Assembly (NCBI RefSeq): GCF_015627125.1
Contig: NZ_VTDO01000004.1
Coordinates: forward strand, 124,001 to 188,000
DNA length: 64,000 nucleotides
Direction: 5' to 3'
Source: Acinetobacter rathckeae
GTDB lineage: Bacteria > Pseudomonadota > Gammaproteobacteria > Pseudomonadales > Moraxellaceae
Shown here: in pieces, positions 63,687 through 64,000 of the stretch
Layout of the letters: every line of letters begins with the position of its first letter
Position numbering within the stretch: position 1 is the first letter of the stretch
The notes under the pieces: generated by a model
Seen by the model: only the letters and a program-made list of their open reading frames with translations
Told to the model about the DNA's origin: nothing
Database searches by the model: none
Position numbers and translations under genes: made by a program

Positions 63687-64000
63687 TCAATTTAATTTTA
63701 GGTCATTTTTTAATAGTGAAAAAACTGAGGAAGATATACTTAAAATAGATGTGGCTGTATGAGCGGTTAAGAGCCTATGTTTTGTTAAAAACCAAATAGA
63801 CCAAACTTCATGAAGCAGGGCATATGGTGCTAAATCTTTAAGCGTAAAATGATATGCTGATAATTGATTGTAAGATGATAGAAAAAAATCAATTTTACGT
63901 AAATATTTTTCATCATAAATGCTTTTTGTATATAAGCCCCAAACCATTATTGCAAGATCTAGGGATGGATTAGATAAGCAACTATACTCAAAGTCTATTA
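63687..64000 (-). CDS. C-terminal part of an APH/choline-kinase-like phosphotransferase, cut by the window edge
   Basis: The frame ending at 63687 stays open through 64000. Just inside the edge it reads IDFEYSCLSNPSLDLAI, the pattern of the metal-binding block (Asp plus DxA) shared by aminoglycoside phosphotransferases, choline kinase and ThiK. The rest (~85 residues) is a helical C-terminal lobe. The true start is outside the window, so the ATG at 63947 is internal. Substrate and family branch cannot be told from this piece. Confidence 0.72.
   Translation of the reverse strand, partial: IDFEYSCLSNPSLDLAIMVWGLYTKSIYDEKYLRKIDFFLSSYNQLSAYHFTLKDLAPYALLHEVWSIWFLTKHRLLTAHTATSILSISSSVFSLLKNDLKLN

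Overview
The window is AT-rich, gene-dense bacterial chromosome from a Gram-negative gammaproteobacterium. It encodes Kdo transferase (waaA), DsbB and DsbD, several outer-membrane beta-barrels, lipoproteins and topoisomerase IV subunit B. The gene content (yqiA-parE, gshA-dsbB, a complete HpxO-type urate pathway, an SSS-domain hybrid kinase beside a LuxR regulator, a DUF445 protein, a Slam with its lipoprotein) and the base composition fit Moraxellaceae, most likely Acinetobacter. That assignment is inference from content; no rRNA or tRNA gene lies in the window.

Layout. 1-8.5 kb: housekeeping genes (ribBA cut by the left edge, a YtjB/AhpA-like membrane protein divergent from serB, an SCP2-fold protein, dtd, pncB, a rhodanese-type sulfurtransferase, psd). 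8.6-15.7 kb: an ArsR-type regulator with two palindromic operators and an Old Yellow Enzyme reductase, an EamA transporter, waaA-rsmE, an MscS channel and a GabP-like permease. 16-20 kb: a CrbS/CrbR-like (acetate-switch) two-component pair, facing each other. 20.2-24.5 kb: a cell-surface locus made of a repeat-stalked lipoprotein with a TbpB-like C-terminal barrel, a Slam (DUF560) translocator and an omptin protease. 25-38 kb: phoBR with a small third gene, free-methionine-sulfoxide reductase, a MATE exporter, a methionine aminotransferase, DUF445, lipoproteins, gshA-dsbB and yqiA-parE.

38-42.3 kb holds a UgpC-B-A-E-like ABC importer preceded by what look like two tandem Pho boxes, so the PhoB encoded about 15 kb away is its likely regulator. 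42.6-55.1 kb is a purine-degradation region. HpxO, UraH, UraD, PuuE, Alc and AllA together take urate to glyoxylate and urea. A BMP-type nucleoside ABC importer and a Tsx-like porin would supply the substrate. A low-GC isochorismatase-like hydrolase with a divergent Lrp/AsnC regulator sits inside this region and looks inserted.

55.3-64 kb: an HPF/RaiA-like ribosome-associated protein, an ankyrin protein, an outer-membrane protein, DsbD, an autotransporter whose passenger is a PAP2 acid phosphatase, an alpha/beta hydrolase whose nucleophile serine is replaced by aspartate, a DUF2147 protein and the end of an APH/choline-kinase-like gene cut by the right edge.

The best candidates for something new are the lipoprotein-Slam-omptin surface locus, the phosphatase autotransporter, the Ser-to-Asp hydrolase and several strong inverted repeats in regulatory gaps (ArsR, alc/hpxO, upstream of the BMP operon, upstream of tsx).
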